A stretch of 64,000 nucleotides of DNA from UBA877 sp034436335 (GCA_034436335.1 DAOTVO010000059.1:62001-126000); one strand, 5' to 3'. Numbered from the stretch's first letter, positions 27,395-36,521 are shown. Notes: generated from the letters alone by a model not told the origin. Numbers and translations are program-made.

Positions 27395-28429
27395 TCACTC
27401 CTTCGTCATCCGATTCGGCGTGCGATAGCGCTTGCGGATTTCGGGCAGGAAATACTCCTCAAAGAAACGATCCACATCGTAATCCGGCTTCCAGCCCCAG
27501 TCGCGGCGGGCTGCGGAGTCGTCCACATCCTCCGGCCACGAATCGACAATGCCCTGACGGCGCGGATTCGGCTCGAAGGTGATCTGGGCGCTGGGAAAGG
27601 CCTGCCGCGCGCGGGCGCGAAATTCACCTGCCGTCAGGCTGAACGCATCTACATTGTAGACGGCGCGGCTAAGTTGGGCGCGCGGCGCGTCCATCAGCAT
27701 CAGAATCGCCTTGATGGCATCGGGCATGGCCATGAACGAAATCTTCGTATCCTCGCGCACGAAGCAAGCGTAGGGCTTGCCCTGGGCAGCCGCGTGCAGC
27801 ATTTCCGGTCCGTAATCGCTCGTCCCGCCGCTGGGCACGGTGAAGGCGCTGATCAGGCCGGGGAAGCGAATGGCGCGAAAATCGCACATCACCGGCGGCT
27901 GAGGGTCAAGATGGCGCTGACCGTAGAAATGGCTGTAATAAATGCCCAACTTCTCGCAGTACAATTTATTACAGCCATACATCGTATGCGGCATGTTATA
28001 GTCATCCTCCTTTACCCGTCCGGCGCGTTGTTTCTCCTCCAGGCTGCCAAAGCCATAGGCGGCGATGGAACTGGGGAAAAAGAACTGCACTGCCTTGCCG
28101 CGCCGCTCGGATTTGTAGGCCGCCAGCATCAGCAATTGCATCGTCCCTTCCACGTTGATGCGGTGCGCTTCCTCAGTGGCAATTTCGGCCTTTGAGGAAA
28201 GCGAAGCCGCCAAGTGAAAGATGATGTCAAAATTGTAATCGTAGAATTGCTTTACCCGATAGACCAAGTCGCCCTGCACATGCTCGGCAGAGAACGGCTT
28301 AATCGCCTCTGGCAACGGCATCAGGTCGGTGGTGACGATGCGATAGCCACCTCGCTGCGCCAGCCCCTGCACAAGCGCCTGACCGATCTCCCCGCAGGCG
28401 CCGGTCACAAGGACGGAAATTTGACTCAT
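27395..28429 (-). CDS. NAD-dependent epimerase/dehydratase, L-threonine 3-dehydrogenase-like
   Basis: 344 aa extended SDR. The NAD motif is VLVTGACGEIGQAL; the catalytic Tyr-x3-Lys is in MYGCNKLYCE. Features shared with the short-chain threonine dehydrogenases are HLAASLSSKAE, FRAIRFPGLISA, GGTSDYGPEMLHAA and SFMAMPDAIKAIL. A sugar-nucleotide epimerase is the alternative; the TDH-type substrate loop makes threonine oxidation more likely, but this is inferred. The ATG at 28429 has AGGAG upstream; a longer open frame reaching 29074 reads antisense through the neighbouring lipoprotein. Confidence 0.82.
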   Translation of the reverse strand: MSQISVLVTGACGEIGQALVQGLAQRGGYRIVTTDLMPLPEAIKPFSAEHVQGDLVYRVKQFYDYNFDIIFHLAASLSSKAEIATEEAHRINVEGTMQLLMLAAYKSERRGKAVQFFFPSSIAAYGFGSLEEKQRAGRVKEDDYNMPHTMYGCNKLYCEKLGIYYSHFYGQRHLDPQPPVMCDFRAIRFPGLISAFTVPSGGTSDYGPEMLHAAAQGKPYACFVREDTKISFMAMPDAIKAILMLMDAPRAQLSRAVYNVDAFSLTAGEFRARARQAFPSAQITFEPNPRRQGIVDSWPEDVDDSAARRDWGWKPDYDVDRFFEEYFLPEIRKRYRTPNRMTKE

Positions 28430-28443
28430 AGAGGTCTCCTTTA

Positions 28444-28452
28444 TGCTAGAAT
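28444..28452 (+). promoter_or_regulatory. Extended -10 promoter element before the lipoprotein gene
   Basis: TGCTAGAAT is an extended -10 (TGnTAGAAT). TTGACT at 28421-28426 is a possible -35, but the 20-bp spacing is long. It lies in the gap between the divergent SDR and lipoprotein genes. Confidence 0.4.
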
Positions 28453-28519
28453 GGGAAAATGCAATTGTATTGTACAACAGCCCGCCTGGATCGCATGCGG
28501 ATTTTTGCCATTGACAGGC

Positions 28520-29347
28520 ATGACTAAACTCATGAATTCTCTCCGCGCACGTTCCCGGACCCTCATCCTGCTCGCCGCGTCCCTGAGCCTGGCGGCCTGC
28601 TCCGGCCTTTTCCCGCTCCCCACGCCCACCGTCACGTTGCCACCGCCGACCGAAACGCCTACCATCCTCTGGTTTCCCCCCACCAACACCCCCACCGCTC
28701 TCCCCGCTCCAACGCGCCTGCCCACCGCAGAGCCGCTCCCCGGCGTGGGCGAGTTGCTCTTTGCCGATGACTTCAGCGATGCCTCGCTGTGGAACGTGGC
28801 CGATTCGGGCCGCGCCAGCGCGCAGGTCCAGGACGGACGGCTGACGCTGGGGCTCGACCACGGGCCGCAGACGATCGCCTCCCTGCGCAGCGGCCCCATG
28901 CTGGGCGATTTCTATGCCGAAGTCATCGCCTCTCTTAATCTCTGCAGCGGCAAAGACCAATATGGACTTCTCTTTCGCGCTTCGGCCATCAATATCGCCT
29001 ACCGTTTCGTGCTCACCTGCGAAGGGAACATCCGCCTCGAGCGGCTGCGCGGCGGCGCGCCGGAAGTGATGCAAAATTGGATGATGAGCGCAGCCGCCCC
29101 GCGCGGCAGTCCATCGGTGGTAAAAATCGGCGTTTGGATGGCAGGGGCGGAAATGCGCTTCCTGCTCAATGACTCTTTCCAGTTCAGCCTGCGCGACCCC
29201 GTCCTGCGCAACGGCACGCTCGGCTTCTTTGCCTATGCCGATGGAGGTACGCCGATGGTGGTCTCCTTCGCCGCGCTGAAAGTCTATGCCGTTTCATACG
29301 TCTCGCCTACGCCCAGCCTCACCCCCTCCCACACCCCTCGTCCGTAA
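28520..29347 (+). CDS. Lipoprotein with a LamG-like beta-sandwich domain, function unknown
   Basis: 275 aa. Signal peptide with lipobox LSLAAC, then a ~55-residue Pro/Thr-rich linker (PTPTVTLPPPTETPT and similar). The exported domain begins LLFADDFSDASLWNV, a wording typical of concanavalin/LamG-like (DUF1080-like) sandwiches, and continues to VVSFAALKVYAV before another Pro/Ser/Thr tail. Two ATGs four codons apart (28520, 28532) are possible starts; neither has a strong ribosome binding site. Probably a surface-anchored carbohydrate-binding protein, by fold only. Confidence 0.7.
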   Translation: MTKLMNSLRARSRTLILLAASLSLAACSGLFPLPTPTVTLPPPTETPTILWFPPTNTPTALPAPTRLPTAEPLPGVGELLFADDFSDASLWNVADSGRASAQVQDGRLTLGLDHGPQTIASLRSGPMLGDFYAEVIASLNLCSGKDQYGLLFRASAINIAYRFVLTCEGNIRLERLRGGAPEVMQNWMMSAAAPRGSPSVVKIGVWMAGAEMRFLLNDSFQFSLRDPVLRNGTLGFFAYADGGTPMVVSFAALKVYAVSYVSPTPSLTPSHTPRP

Positions 29348-29377
29348 TCCTGTTTCGCCGATCTTCTTCTTTCGGAC

Positions 29378-29383
29378 TATAAT
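29378..29383 (+). promoter_or_regulatory. -10 hexamer placed for a leaderless methyltransferase mRNA
   Basis: A perfect TATAAT ends seven bases before the ATG at 29390, so transcription would start at or next to the start codon. No ribosome binding site is present. The -35 region is poor. Confidence 0.45.
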
Positions 29384-29389
29384 TTTCCC

Positions 29390-30199
29390 ATGCCTGCCAA
29401 CAAACTCAACGACCTCGACCCCAAAACTTGGCTCAAGTTCCAGAAATCCTGGTTTGTCCACAACCCGCCGCCGCGCAAAAAGGGCGTCCTCGTCCATCCC
29501 GCCAAATTTCCGGAGACGATGGCGCAGGAGTTCATCGAGTTCTTCACCAAACGCGGCGGGACGGTGCTCGACCCGATGGCCGGCACCGGCTCCACGCTCG
29601 TGGCGGCGCTGCGGGCAGGGCGAAATTCTTACGGCATCGAGTTGAATCCTAAATATGCAGACCTTGCGCGGCAAATAATCGCCGAAGAGCGTGCCGTGTT
29701 GGGCGCGCAGGTTGACGGTCTCGCCTCGCACGTCATCACCGGTGACGCCTCGTATGCCCCGGACTTTGGACTTCCGGCGATTGACTACGTGCTTACCTCT
29801 CCGCCCTATTGGGATATGCTCCACGCAAAAGGCGCCGAGACGCAAAAAAAGCGCCGCTCCGCCGCCGATTTGGATGTCTTCTACTCGGATGACCCCAACG
29901 ACTTGGGGAACATCCATGATTACGAAGCCTTCGTTGCAAAACTGGTCGCCATTTACGCCGGGCTGAAGCCGCTCCTGCGCAAGAAGGCCTACCTGACCAT
30001 CATCGTCAAGAACGTCAAGAAGGGCGGTAAAATCTACCCGCTCGCCTGGGACCTGGGGCGTGAATTAGGCAAGGTTTATCCCCTGAAAGACGAAAAAATC
30101 TGGTGTCAGGACAATCAACCGCTCGCGCCCTATGGCCTGGGGTCGGCGTGGGTGAGCAATACATTTCATCACTATTGCCTGCAATTCAGGAATGAGTAG
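29390..30199 (+). CDS. Orphan DNA methyltransferase (TSPPY type)
   Basis: 269 aa. SAM-binding motif I is LDPMAGTGSTLVAAL near residues 62-76, with YGIELNPKYADLA as motif II. The catalytic motif IV is LTSPPYWDM near residue 135; the Ser-Pro-Pro-Tyr form is typical of N4-cytosine or some N6-adenine enzymes. Motif order is I then IV. No restriction endonuclease, specificity subunit or Vsr gene is adjacent, so it is an orphan or a regulatory methyltransferase. Target sequence cannot be read from the protein. Confidence 0.82.
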   Translation: MPANKLNDLDPKTWLKFQKSWFVHNPPPRKKGVLVHPAKFPETMAQEFIEFFTKRGGTVLDPMAGTGSTLVAALRAGRNSYGIELNPKYADLARQIIAEERAVLGAQVDGLASHVITGDASYAPDFGLPAIDYVLTSPPYWDMLHAKGAETQKKRRSAADLDVFYSDDPNDLGNIHDYEAFVAKLVAIYAGLKPLLRKKAYLTIIVKNVKKGGKIYPLAWDLGRELGKVYPLKDEKIWCQDNQPLAPYGLGSAWVSNTFHHYCLQFRNE

Positions 30200-30221
30200 A
30201 ACAGTCTGAGAAAAGTTTGCT

Positions 30222-30818
30222 ATGTCCATCAAAGAGTTCTTCTACCTCCTGCGCTGGGACTGGCGCATGAACAAGGGGTTGACCTTCGACCGCATCCGCG
30301 CCATGCTGCTGATGTTGGATGTGCGCTTCGAGCAGTTGATTCACCGCAACTTCTGCCGCCCCCGCAACCCGCTGATCCTTATCTGGTATCTCGTCCGCCT
30401 CCTCGGCTCGCTCTTCCAGTGGTTTCTATGCACCTCCATCATCCCCGGCGATGCCAAAATTGGCCGCGGTCTGCGCCTGCACCATCCGCAGAACATCATC
30501 ATCGCCCGCAGCGCCGAAATCGGAGAGTTTTGCACCATCTATCAGAACGTTTCGATTGGCTTGAACGGTTTCAAGCCTGATTGTCCGCCGCGCATTGGCA
30601 ACCGCGTCATGCTCGGCACGGGCAGCATTGTCATCGGGGATGTGACGATCGGTGATGACGTCATCATCGGCGCGGGGGCGGTGATTGTGCGCTCCGTCCC
30701 GGCGCATTCGCGCGTCTTGAGTCCGCGGCCGCACGTGCTGACCGATCACCCCAGCCACAACCTGGTCGAGCCGGGCAGCAACGAGCATATTCGCGACCCC
30801 TACAGCATCTGGCGCTGA
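30222..30818 (+). CDS. Serine-acetyltransferase-like hexapeptide-repeat acetyltransferase
   Basis: 198 aa. The C-terminal half is a left-handed beta helix: IGRGLRLHHPQNIIIARSAEIGEF, then IGNRVMLGTGSIVIGDVTIG, IGAGAVIV, with acetyl-CoA site residues typical of SAT-like enzymes (PHVLTDHP). The N-terminal ~90 residues have a hydrophobic stretch (LIWYLVRLLGSLFQWFLC) and are not the usual CysE helical domain. With a polysaccharide lyase and a glycosyltransferase next door, glycan O-acetylation is a better guess than cysteine synthesis. The heparinase gene follows after 3 bp. Confidence 0.8.
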   Translation: MSIKEFFYLLRWDWRMNKGLTFDRIRAMLLMLDVRFEQLIHRNFCRPRNPLILIWYLVRLLGSLFQWFLCTSIIPGDAKIGRGLRLHHPQNIIIARSAEIGEFCTIYQNVSIGLNGFKPDCPPRIGNRVMLGTGSIVIGDVTIGDDVIIGAGAVIVRSVPAHSRVLSPRPHVLTDHPSHNLVEPGSNEHIRDPYSIWR

Positions 30819-30821
30819 CCG

Positions 30822-32786
30822 ATGAACCGTCTGCTCACTGCCCTGAAAGCCGCCCGCTACCTGGGCTTGGAACAAGTGGGCTTGTATGCCCTCTACAAGA
30901 TCGGGCTGGCCAGCGGGTATTACCGCAGGGTCACGGCGCGGCCTCCCGCGCTGCCGAGCGGAGCATTGCAGCCCGTCTTGCCGCTTCCCAAGCGTGATGA
31001 GGCGCTCTCGCTGCTGGGAAAAGACGGTCTCTCCCTTTTGCGCGCCGAAGCGGATGAAATTGTGGGCGGCGCGATCCGCATCTTTGGCGGCACTCTGCTG
31101 CCGCTTCAGTTTCCCTCGCCCGATCCGCCGGCGCACTGGACGGCCTACGAAACCGGCCAGACCCCATTCACCATTAACCATCTTCCAATTCCTGACATTA
31201 AATTTCTCTGGGAACCGGCCCGCTTTGGCTGGGCGTTCACGCTCGGCCGCGCCTTTCACTTGACTGGCGAGGACAAATACGCTGCCGCTTTTTGGCGCGC
31301 CTTTGAGACCTTTGACGCGGCGAATCCGCCCTATCTCGGCCCGCACTGGATGAACGGCCAGGAAGCTGCCCTGCGGCTGATGGCTTTCGTCTGGGCGGGG
31401 CAGGTCTTTGACCTTGCGCCGGCCTCCACCCCGCAGCGTAAGGCGCGGCTGGCCGCCTCGATCGCCGCACACGCCGCCCGCATCCCGCCCACGCTGGTTT
31501 ATGCCCGCGCCCAGCACAACAACCACCTGTTGAGCGAGGCCGCTGCGCTGCTCACCGCCGGGTTGGCGCTCCCCGCTCATCCCCACGCTACCCGCTGGCG
31601 CGCCCTCGGCTGGAAGTGGCTCAATCACGGCCTGCAGACGCAAATCGATTCTTACGGCGAGTATTCCCAACACTCGACCAACTATCACCGTCTGATGCTC
31701 CAGGTGGTTCTGTGGACGAACGCGCTGATTGGGAAAACCGACCTGCGCTGGCCGCGCCCGACCCTCGAAGCCGTTCGCCGCGCCGTCCACTGGCTGCTCT
31801 CTCTGCTGGATTCCGACTCGGGGCGGACCCCCAACCTGGGTGCCAACGACGGGGCGTATCTCTTCCCCCTGAGCGTTTGTCCGTTCGCCGACTTCCGCCC
31901 TGTCGCGCACGCCGCGGCCCGCGTCTTTCTCAACTATGCCCTGCCGGGTGGCGCGTGGGACGAGATGGCGCTTTGGTTCGGCGCGCCGGCCAGAGGTCCG
32001 CGCACGCTCGAACTGCCGCGCTACATCGGCGACCAGTTGTACGGGAAACAGTCCTGGGGCTATTTCCGCACGGCGCAATTTTCCTCCCGCCCTTCCCACG
32101 CCGACCAGTTGCACCTCGATTTATGGTGGCGTGGCGAAAACATTGCCCTCGATGCCGGCACGTTTTCCTACAATGCCCCTGCGCCTTGGGAGAATGCCCT
32201 GGTCACGGCCTTCGTCCACAACACGGTGACGGTGAACGGCCGCGACCAGATGACCCGCGCCGGGCGTTTCCTGTACCTGGATTGGGTCAACGCCTATCGC
32301 AAGCCCCTGCCGGCGGATGAGCCGGGCGAGTTGATGCGCGTGCAGGGGCGCTATCGGGGGCGCGGCTACCGGCATACCCGCACCGTCAGCGTTTTCGAGG
32401 ACGACCGCTGGCGCGTGGCAGACGAAATTTTGCCCCTCTCGCTCGATGGCCGTCCGTTTACGGCGCGCTTGCATTGGCTTTTGCCTGATTTGCCGTGGAA
32501 AGTGGAGAATAGAGTACAGACAGTAGAGATTAATCTCGATTTGCCGCAAGGGGCAGTGAAAATCGGCTTGCTCGCACAACCGCTGTTTTCTCCACTCTCC
32601 TCCTCTCTCTCCATCGTGCGCGGCGGGGAAGTCCTCTTTGGCGCCGGCGAGACCGACCCCGCGCGTGGCTGGACATCTCCCACCTACGGGGTTAAAATCC
32701 CTGCGCTCTCCCTGGCGCTGACCGTGGAAGCGCAAGGAGCGATCACCTTTATTACCGAGTTTACTTTTTTCGCCGATACCAGATGA
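30822..32786 (+). CDS. Heparinase II/III family protein
   Basis: 654 aa. The N-terminal part is the alpha/alpha toroid of polysaccharide lyases (HWMNGQEAALRLMAFVWAG, YARAQHNNHLLSEAAALL, YGEYSQHSTNYHRLML with likely catalytic His/Tyr). The C-terminal beta domain begins at SWGYFRTAQF and holds PSHADQLHLDLWWRG and IALDAGTFSYN, the hallmark of the heparinase II/III C-terminal domain. No signal peptide is evident, so its compartment is unclear; in glycan loci such proteins are often neighbours of glycosyltransferases. Lyase activity is inferred from family. Confidence 0.87.
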   Translation: MNRLLTALKAARYLGLEQVGLYALYKIGLASGYYRRVTARPPALPSGALQPVLPLPKRDEALSLLGKDGLSLLRAEADEIVGGAIRIFGGTLLPLQFPSPDPPAHWTAYETGQTPFTINHLPIPDIKFLWEPARFGWAFTLGRAFHLTGEDKYAAAFWRAFETFDAANPPYLGPHWMNGQEAALRLMAFVWAGQVFDLAPASTPQRKARLAASIAAHAARIPPTLVYARAQHNNHLLSEAAALLTAGLALPAHPHATRWRALGWKWLNHGLQTQIDSYGEYSQHSTNYHRLMLQVVLWTNALIGKTDLRWPRPTLEAVRRAVHWLLSLLDSDSGRTPNLGANDGAYLFPLSVCPFADFRPVAHAAARVFLNYALPGGAWDEMALWFGAPARGPRTLELPRYIGDQLYGKQSWGYFRTAQFSSRPSHADQLHLDLWWRGENIALDAGTFSYNAPAPWENALVTAFVHNTVTVNGRDQMTRAGRFLYLDWVNAYRKPLPADEPGELMRVQGRYRGRGYRHTRTVSVFEDDRWRVADEILPLSLDGRPFTARLHWLLPDLPWKVENRVQTVEINLDLPQGAVKIGLLAQPLFSPLSSSLSIVRGGEVLFGAGETDPARGWTSPTYGVKIPALSLALTVEAQGAITFITEFTFFADTR

Positions 32787-32823
32787 TCGCTCCCAAATAA
32801 CTACTCTCTCTTCTCTATTCTCC

Positions 32824-33258
32824 ATGTCCTACCGCTCCGCTGTTCTCCTTTTTCAAGACGATAAGATTGCCCTCATTGAGCGTCACCGCGCCGGGATACA
32901 CTATTTCACCTTCCCCGGCGGGCATGTGGAGGAGGGTGAAACCCCTGAAGAAGCCGCCGTTCGTGAGGTCATGGAAGAACTCGGCTTACAGGTGATTCTC
33001 AAAAAACTGGTTGCCTGTTTGCGCTGGGAGGGTGATCCGCAGTATTACTTTTTGGCAGAAATCTCCGGCGGTGTTTTTGGGAGCGGCGGGGGGGAGGAAA
33101 TTTTGCAGCCCCATCCCGAAAAAGGGACCTACAAACCGGTTTGGTTGCCGGTGGCCGAGTTGCTCGCGCAACCGGTGCAGCCGCGCGAAATGGCCGAATT
33201 GGTCGTCCGTTTTGTGAAAGAAGGCTGGCCGGAAGAGCCGCTGATCGTCAACGAGTAA
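32824..33258 (+). CDS. Nudix hydrolase
   Basis: 144 aa. The Nudix box is intact from GGHVEEGE to REVMEELGL (residues ~39-62) with the three metal-binding Glu. The likely substrate is a nucleoside diphosphate linked to another group; a sugar nucleotide would fit the location between a polysaccharide lyase and a GT4 gene, but this is inference. Confidence 0.9.
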   Translation: MSYRSAVLLFQDDKIALIERHRAGIHYFTFPGGHVEEGETPEEAAVREVMEELGLQVILKKLVACLRWEGDPQYYFLAEISGGVFGSGGGEEILQPHPEKGTYKPVWLPVAELLAQPVQPREMAELVVRFVKEGWPEEPLIVNE

Positions 33259-33270
33259 CCCTGACGCGCC

Positions 33271-34488
33271 ATGCACATTTTGCTCATTCACCAGGTTTTT
33301 GCCGCCGTCAACGAGGCCGGGGGGACGCGTCACCACGAGTTTGCCCTTTTTCTTGCCCGCCAAGGGCATCAAGTGACGGTGATCACCAGCCCGGTGAGTT
33401 ACCTGAGCGGCGCGCCGATTCGCCCGCCTGATGAGGTCGAAACTCCCTCCGGCGGGCGGGTCAAAATTCTACAGGCTTACAATTACCGCGCCCTGCACAA
33501 GTCGTTTCTGCACCGCGTCTTGTTCTTTGCTTCGTTCATGATTTCGTCCTTCTGGCTAGGGCTGGGAGTGAAGAATGTGGAGGTAGTCTGGGGCACCTCG
33601 CCGCCCATCTTTCAGGGGATCACGGCTTGGGCGCTGGCGCGGCTCAAGCGGGCAAAGTTTCTCTTTGAAGTACGCGACCTTTGGCCGAAGTTCGCCATCG
33701 CCGTCGGCGTGTTGAAGAACCCTGTGCTCATTCGCCTTTCGCTGGGCCTGGAACGCTTCCTCTACCGCCGTGCCGACCGGCTCATCGTCAACAGCCCCGG
33801 CTATCTCGGCCATGTGACCGCACGCGGGGCGCGGCGCGTCCACGTCATCCCCAACGGGGCCGACCCGGCGATGTTCGACCCGTCTGCCTCGGGCGAATCT
33901 TTCCGCACCCGGCATGGGCTGGAGGATAAGTTCGTCGTCCTCTACGCTGGCGCGCACGGCATGTCTAACGATTTGGGCATAGTCTTGCAGGCGGCCAGGC
34001 TGCTGGCGACCGACAGGCCTGAAGTGCGGATTGTCTTCGTCGGCGACGGGAAGGAAAAGCCCAATCTGCAAAAGCAGGCCGCCGGGTTGGGCTTGGAAAA
34101 TGTTCTTTTCCTGCCGCCTGTCCCCAAGAGTGACATGGCCGATGTGCTGGCCGCGGCAGATGCCTGTCTGGCTATTCTGAAACCCATCGAGGAGTACAAA
34201 ACCCCCTACCCGAACAAGGTGTTCGATTACATGGCTGCCGGCAGAGCGGTGGTGCTGGCAATTGACGGCGTGATTCGGGAGGTCATCGAGACGGCCGGAT
34301 GCGGCCTCTTTGCCCGGCCCGGCGACCCGGCCGCGCTGGCCGAGGTCATCCGCTCTCTGGCGGCGGACAAAGAAAAATCCCGCCGGATGGGGCTGGCGGG
34401 ACGCAGGTATCTGGAGGAGCATTTCAGCCGCGCCAAAATTTCAGCCGATTTGCTCAAGATTCTCGAAGAACTGGCGGGGGAACGCTGA
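33271..34488 (+). CDS. Glycosyltransferase family 4 protein (WbuB-like)
   Basis: 405 aa, GT-B fold. N-terminal LLIHQVFAAVNEAGGTRHHEFAL and the FEVRDLWPKFAIAVGVL segment are typical of WbuB-like enzymes; the donor site has VIPNGADPAMF, VVLYAGAHGMSNDLG and the C-terminal KTPYPNKVFDYMAAGRAVV with the conserved E/K region. Acts on a lipid-linked or cell-surface glycan; donor sugar unknown. A terminator hairpin follows the stop. Confidence 0.9.
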   Translation: MHILLIHQVFAAVNEAGGTRHHEFALFLARQGHQVTVITSPVSYLSGAPIRPPDEVETPSGGRVKILQAYNYRALHKSFLHRVLFFASFMISSFWLGLGVKNVEVVWGTSPPIFQGITAWALARLKRAKFLFEVRDLWPKFAIAVGVLKNPVLIRLSLGLERFLYRRADRLIVNSPGYLGHVTARGARRVHVIPNGADPAMFDPSASGESFRTRHGLEDKFVVLYAGAHGMSNDLGIVLQAARLLATDRPEVRIVFVGDGKEKPNLQKQAAGLGLENVLFLPPVPKSDMADVLAAADACLAILKPIEEYKTPYPNKVFDYMAAGRAVVLAIDGVIREVIETAGCGLFARPGDPAALAEVIRSLAADKEKSRRMGLAGRRYLEEHFSRAKISADLLKILEELAGER

Positions 34489-34521
34489 TGCGGCAGGGGG
34501 GAGAATCGGCTCTGATAGCAG

Positions 34522-34552
34522 AGGGCGGGATCGGAATCCCGCCCTACTTTTT
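34522..34552. terminator. Hairpin terminator after the GT4 gene
   Basis: AGGGCGGGAT (34522-34531), loop of four, ATCCCGCCCT (34536-34545), then ACTTTTT. Ten-base-pair GC-rich stem with a short T-run. Similar GGGCGGGATT...TCCCGCC wording recurs at 58339. Confidence 0.75.
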
Positions 34553-34597
34553 GCGGGGATGTTTGATGGTTGAAAGCCAAAAAGTCGGTCTCCCGGC

Positions 34598-35575
34598 TTA
34601 CGGTTTGACAATCTGGTACGAGTCCACCAGGTCGCCTCGGCTGGAGTAAAACGCGAAGCGCATTTCGGTTTCGGTCGCCTGGACGAGCATTGCGCCATGG
34701 TCGGCGTTATAGCGGAACATCAACTCTGGTATCGTTTCAATGAAGTTGTAGATTCCCCCGCCGCCCAAACCGTTCACAAAGTACGGAATGCCGTCCACCA
34801 GCAAACGCTCGTAAACGTGGTTATGACCGGAGAACACGGCATCCGCGCCCCAATCGGCAAACGGCCAGCGCATCCAGTGCGAGGAGCCGTGTTGACCGGA
34901 GGAATAGGGTGGAGTGTGGAAATAGACGACCTGCCAGGGGCTGGTCGAGGCAGCCATTTTTTCTTGCAGCCAGGCGGCTTGAAGTGAGTTGACCCTTACC
35001 CCGTCCGGTTCTTGTTCCAGGCTATCGAGGGCAAAGAAGTGCACCGGCCCCCAGACGAAATCGTAGTAGCGTTCATTGCCGGGCAGGGTGAAGTAATCCA
35101 AGTAGGGCTGTGCTCCGGCGGTGTACCAGTCGTGGTTGCCCAGGACGGGGAAGAAGCGATTGACATCCGCGCCGGGGCCGTACTTGCCGGTGTAGGGGAA
35201 GATGTAATCGTGATAGAACTGACCGATATGCTCGTCAATCGTCTCTGCCGCGCCGACCGGGTAGTTGTTATCGCCGACGGTGAGGAGGATGTCGGGCTGC
35301 CAACTGTGGACGAGGGCGGCCACCTCCGCTTCGGCGGCGTTGCCCTCGCCGTAGTCGCCGATGACGGCAAAGCGCACCTCAAGCGGCACCGCGGTGGCAG
35401 AGGGCGTCTCGGTTGGGGGAACAGTGGCCGTAGGAGACGGGAGTGTGGGCGAGGCCGTGGGCGCGGAAGCAGGCGCGGGCGGGGAAAGCAGCGGGGCGCC
35501 GGCGCAGCCAGCCAGCACGCCGGTCAGGAATCCAATGAACAGCAAAAGGATGGCAGTCTGTCTCGTTCTTTCCAA
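34598..35575 (-). CDS. Metallophosphoesterase lipoprotein (purple-acid-phosphatase-like)
   Basis: 325 aa. Lipobox VLAGC after a 22-residue signal, then a Pro/Thr/Ser linker. Calcineurin-type metal motifs are in order: IGDYGEGN, VGDNNYP, VLGNHDWY, VYFHTPPYSSG and FSGHNHVYER. It is exported and anchored to the outer face of the membrane. The start is a TTG at 35575 with GGAGA eight bases upstream, overlapping the end region of the hydrolase gene 4 bp away, so the two are co-transcribed. Substrate not predictable. Confidence 0.85.
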   Translation of the reverse strand: MERTRQTAILLLFIGFLTGVLAGCAGAPLLSPPAPASAPTASPTLPSPTATVPPTETPSATAVPLEVRFAVIGDYGEGNAAEAEVAALVHSWQPDILLTVGDNNYPVGAAETIDEHIGQFYHDYIFPYTGKYGPGADVNRFFPVLGNHDWYTAGAQPYLDYFTLPGNERYYDFVWGPVHFFALDSLEQEPDGVRVNSLQAAWLQEKMAASTSPWQVVYFHTPPYSSGQHGSSHWMRWPFADWGADAVFSGHNHVYERLLVDGIPYFVNGLGGGGIYNFIETIPELMFRYNADHGAMLVQATETEMRFAFYSSRGDLVDSYQIVKP

Positions 35576-35579
35576 GCGG

Positions 35580-36521
35580 CTATTCTCCGAGTGTCTCTTC
35601 CAGGAATTCGAGGAGAAGTTTCATCGGCAGGGGATCGAGGTTTGGGCGGAGCAGCATGTTGCCGTGATCGCCGCCGGGGACCTCGATGACGCGGAAGGCG
35701 GTGTTGCCCGAGTTGGAGGCAGCGTTGCAGAAGCCGATCTCGGTTTCGTCGGCCAGGCACCAGGCGGCGATAGGCGGCTGGTTCTCCCCCAGTTGACGCA
35801 CCACGTTGGGATAGGGGATGCCCAGGTAGCCGCCGGGCGAGAGGGAGAGGGCGCCTTTGCAAGAACCGGGCTGCTGTTCGTTGAGCCAGGCGCAGGCGTC
35901 GGCAGCGCCGTCAGCGCCAATGCTGGAGCCGATGGCGGCAATGCGGGCCGGGTCAACGCCCTCCAGCGCGGCAGCAGTCTGCATGGCGGCCTGAGCGTCA
36001 AGCAGCCAAAGGTCGGGTGTCCAGCCGGCGCAGCCGGCGTCGAATGGCCGGCAATCGCGGAAGGAGAAGATGAATACGCCGTAGGAGCGCTCGGCCGGGA
36101 TGGGCGGGAACCAGGAGGGAGCCCACCAGGGCATGTCGGCCGGGCTGGGGAACGGGTTGGCCTGGCCGCGGTTCTGGAGCCAGACGGCGATCTCGTACCA
36201 GTCACTCAGGTTGCCGCGCACCCAGTGCATGAAGACCACCAGCGGGGCAGGGGTAACGGCAGCCGGGTAATAGTAGCCGGTAAGCGGCTGGCCATCCGCG
36301 GCTTGGAAGGCGATTTCCTGCGGTTTGGGCGGCAGCGCGTTGGAGCCGACAGGCTGCTCATCGGTTGGGGGCGGGGATGCCTCCTGTCCCGGCGGCGGGC
36401 TGGCAACGGCCATGGAGGCGGGTTGCGCCGCTTCTGGGCCGCAGGCTGCCAGGAGCACAACAAGCGCCAAAAATAAAGGGACAAGTTTTTTAATCGAGTC
36501 CTCCTTTCGGGCCAATCTCAT
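35580..36521 (-). CDS. Alpha/beta-hydrolase (dienelactone-hydrolase-like) lipoprotein
   Basis: 313 aa from the ATG at 36521. Lipobox VVLLAAC, then Pro-rich linker, then an alpha/beta hydrolase: LVVFMHWVRGNLSDWYEI, nucleophile in IGSSIGADGAADA, and VPGGDHGNMLL with the catalytic His. The ATG lacks a ribosome binding site. A strong AGGAGG lies at 36505-36500, five bases before an in-frame ATT (36494) that would start KKLVPLFLALVVLLAAC, a textbook lipoprotein signal. ATT initiation is therefore possible and would give 304 aa. Substrate unknown; forms an operon with the phosphoesterase. Confidence 0.78.
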   Translation of the reverse strand: MRLARKEDSIKKLVPLFLALVVLLAACGPEAAQPASMAVASPPPGQEASPPPTDEQPVGSNALPPKPQEIAFQAADGQPLTGYYYPAAVTPAPLVVFMHWVRGNLSDWYEIAVWLQNRGQANPFPSPADMPWWAPSWFPPIPAERSYGVFIFSFRDCRPFDAGCAGWTPDLWLLDAQAAMQTAAALEGVDPARIAAIGSSIGADGAADACAWLNEQQPGSCKGALSLSPGGYLGIPYPNVVRQLGENQPPIAAWCLADETEIGFCNAASNSGNTAFRVIEVPGGDHGNMLLRPNLDPLPMKLLLEFLEETLGE

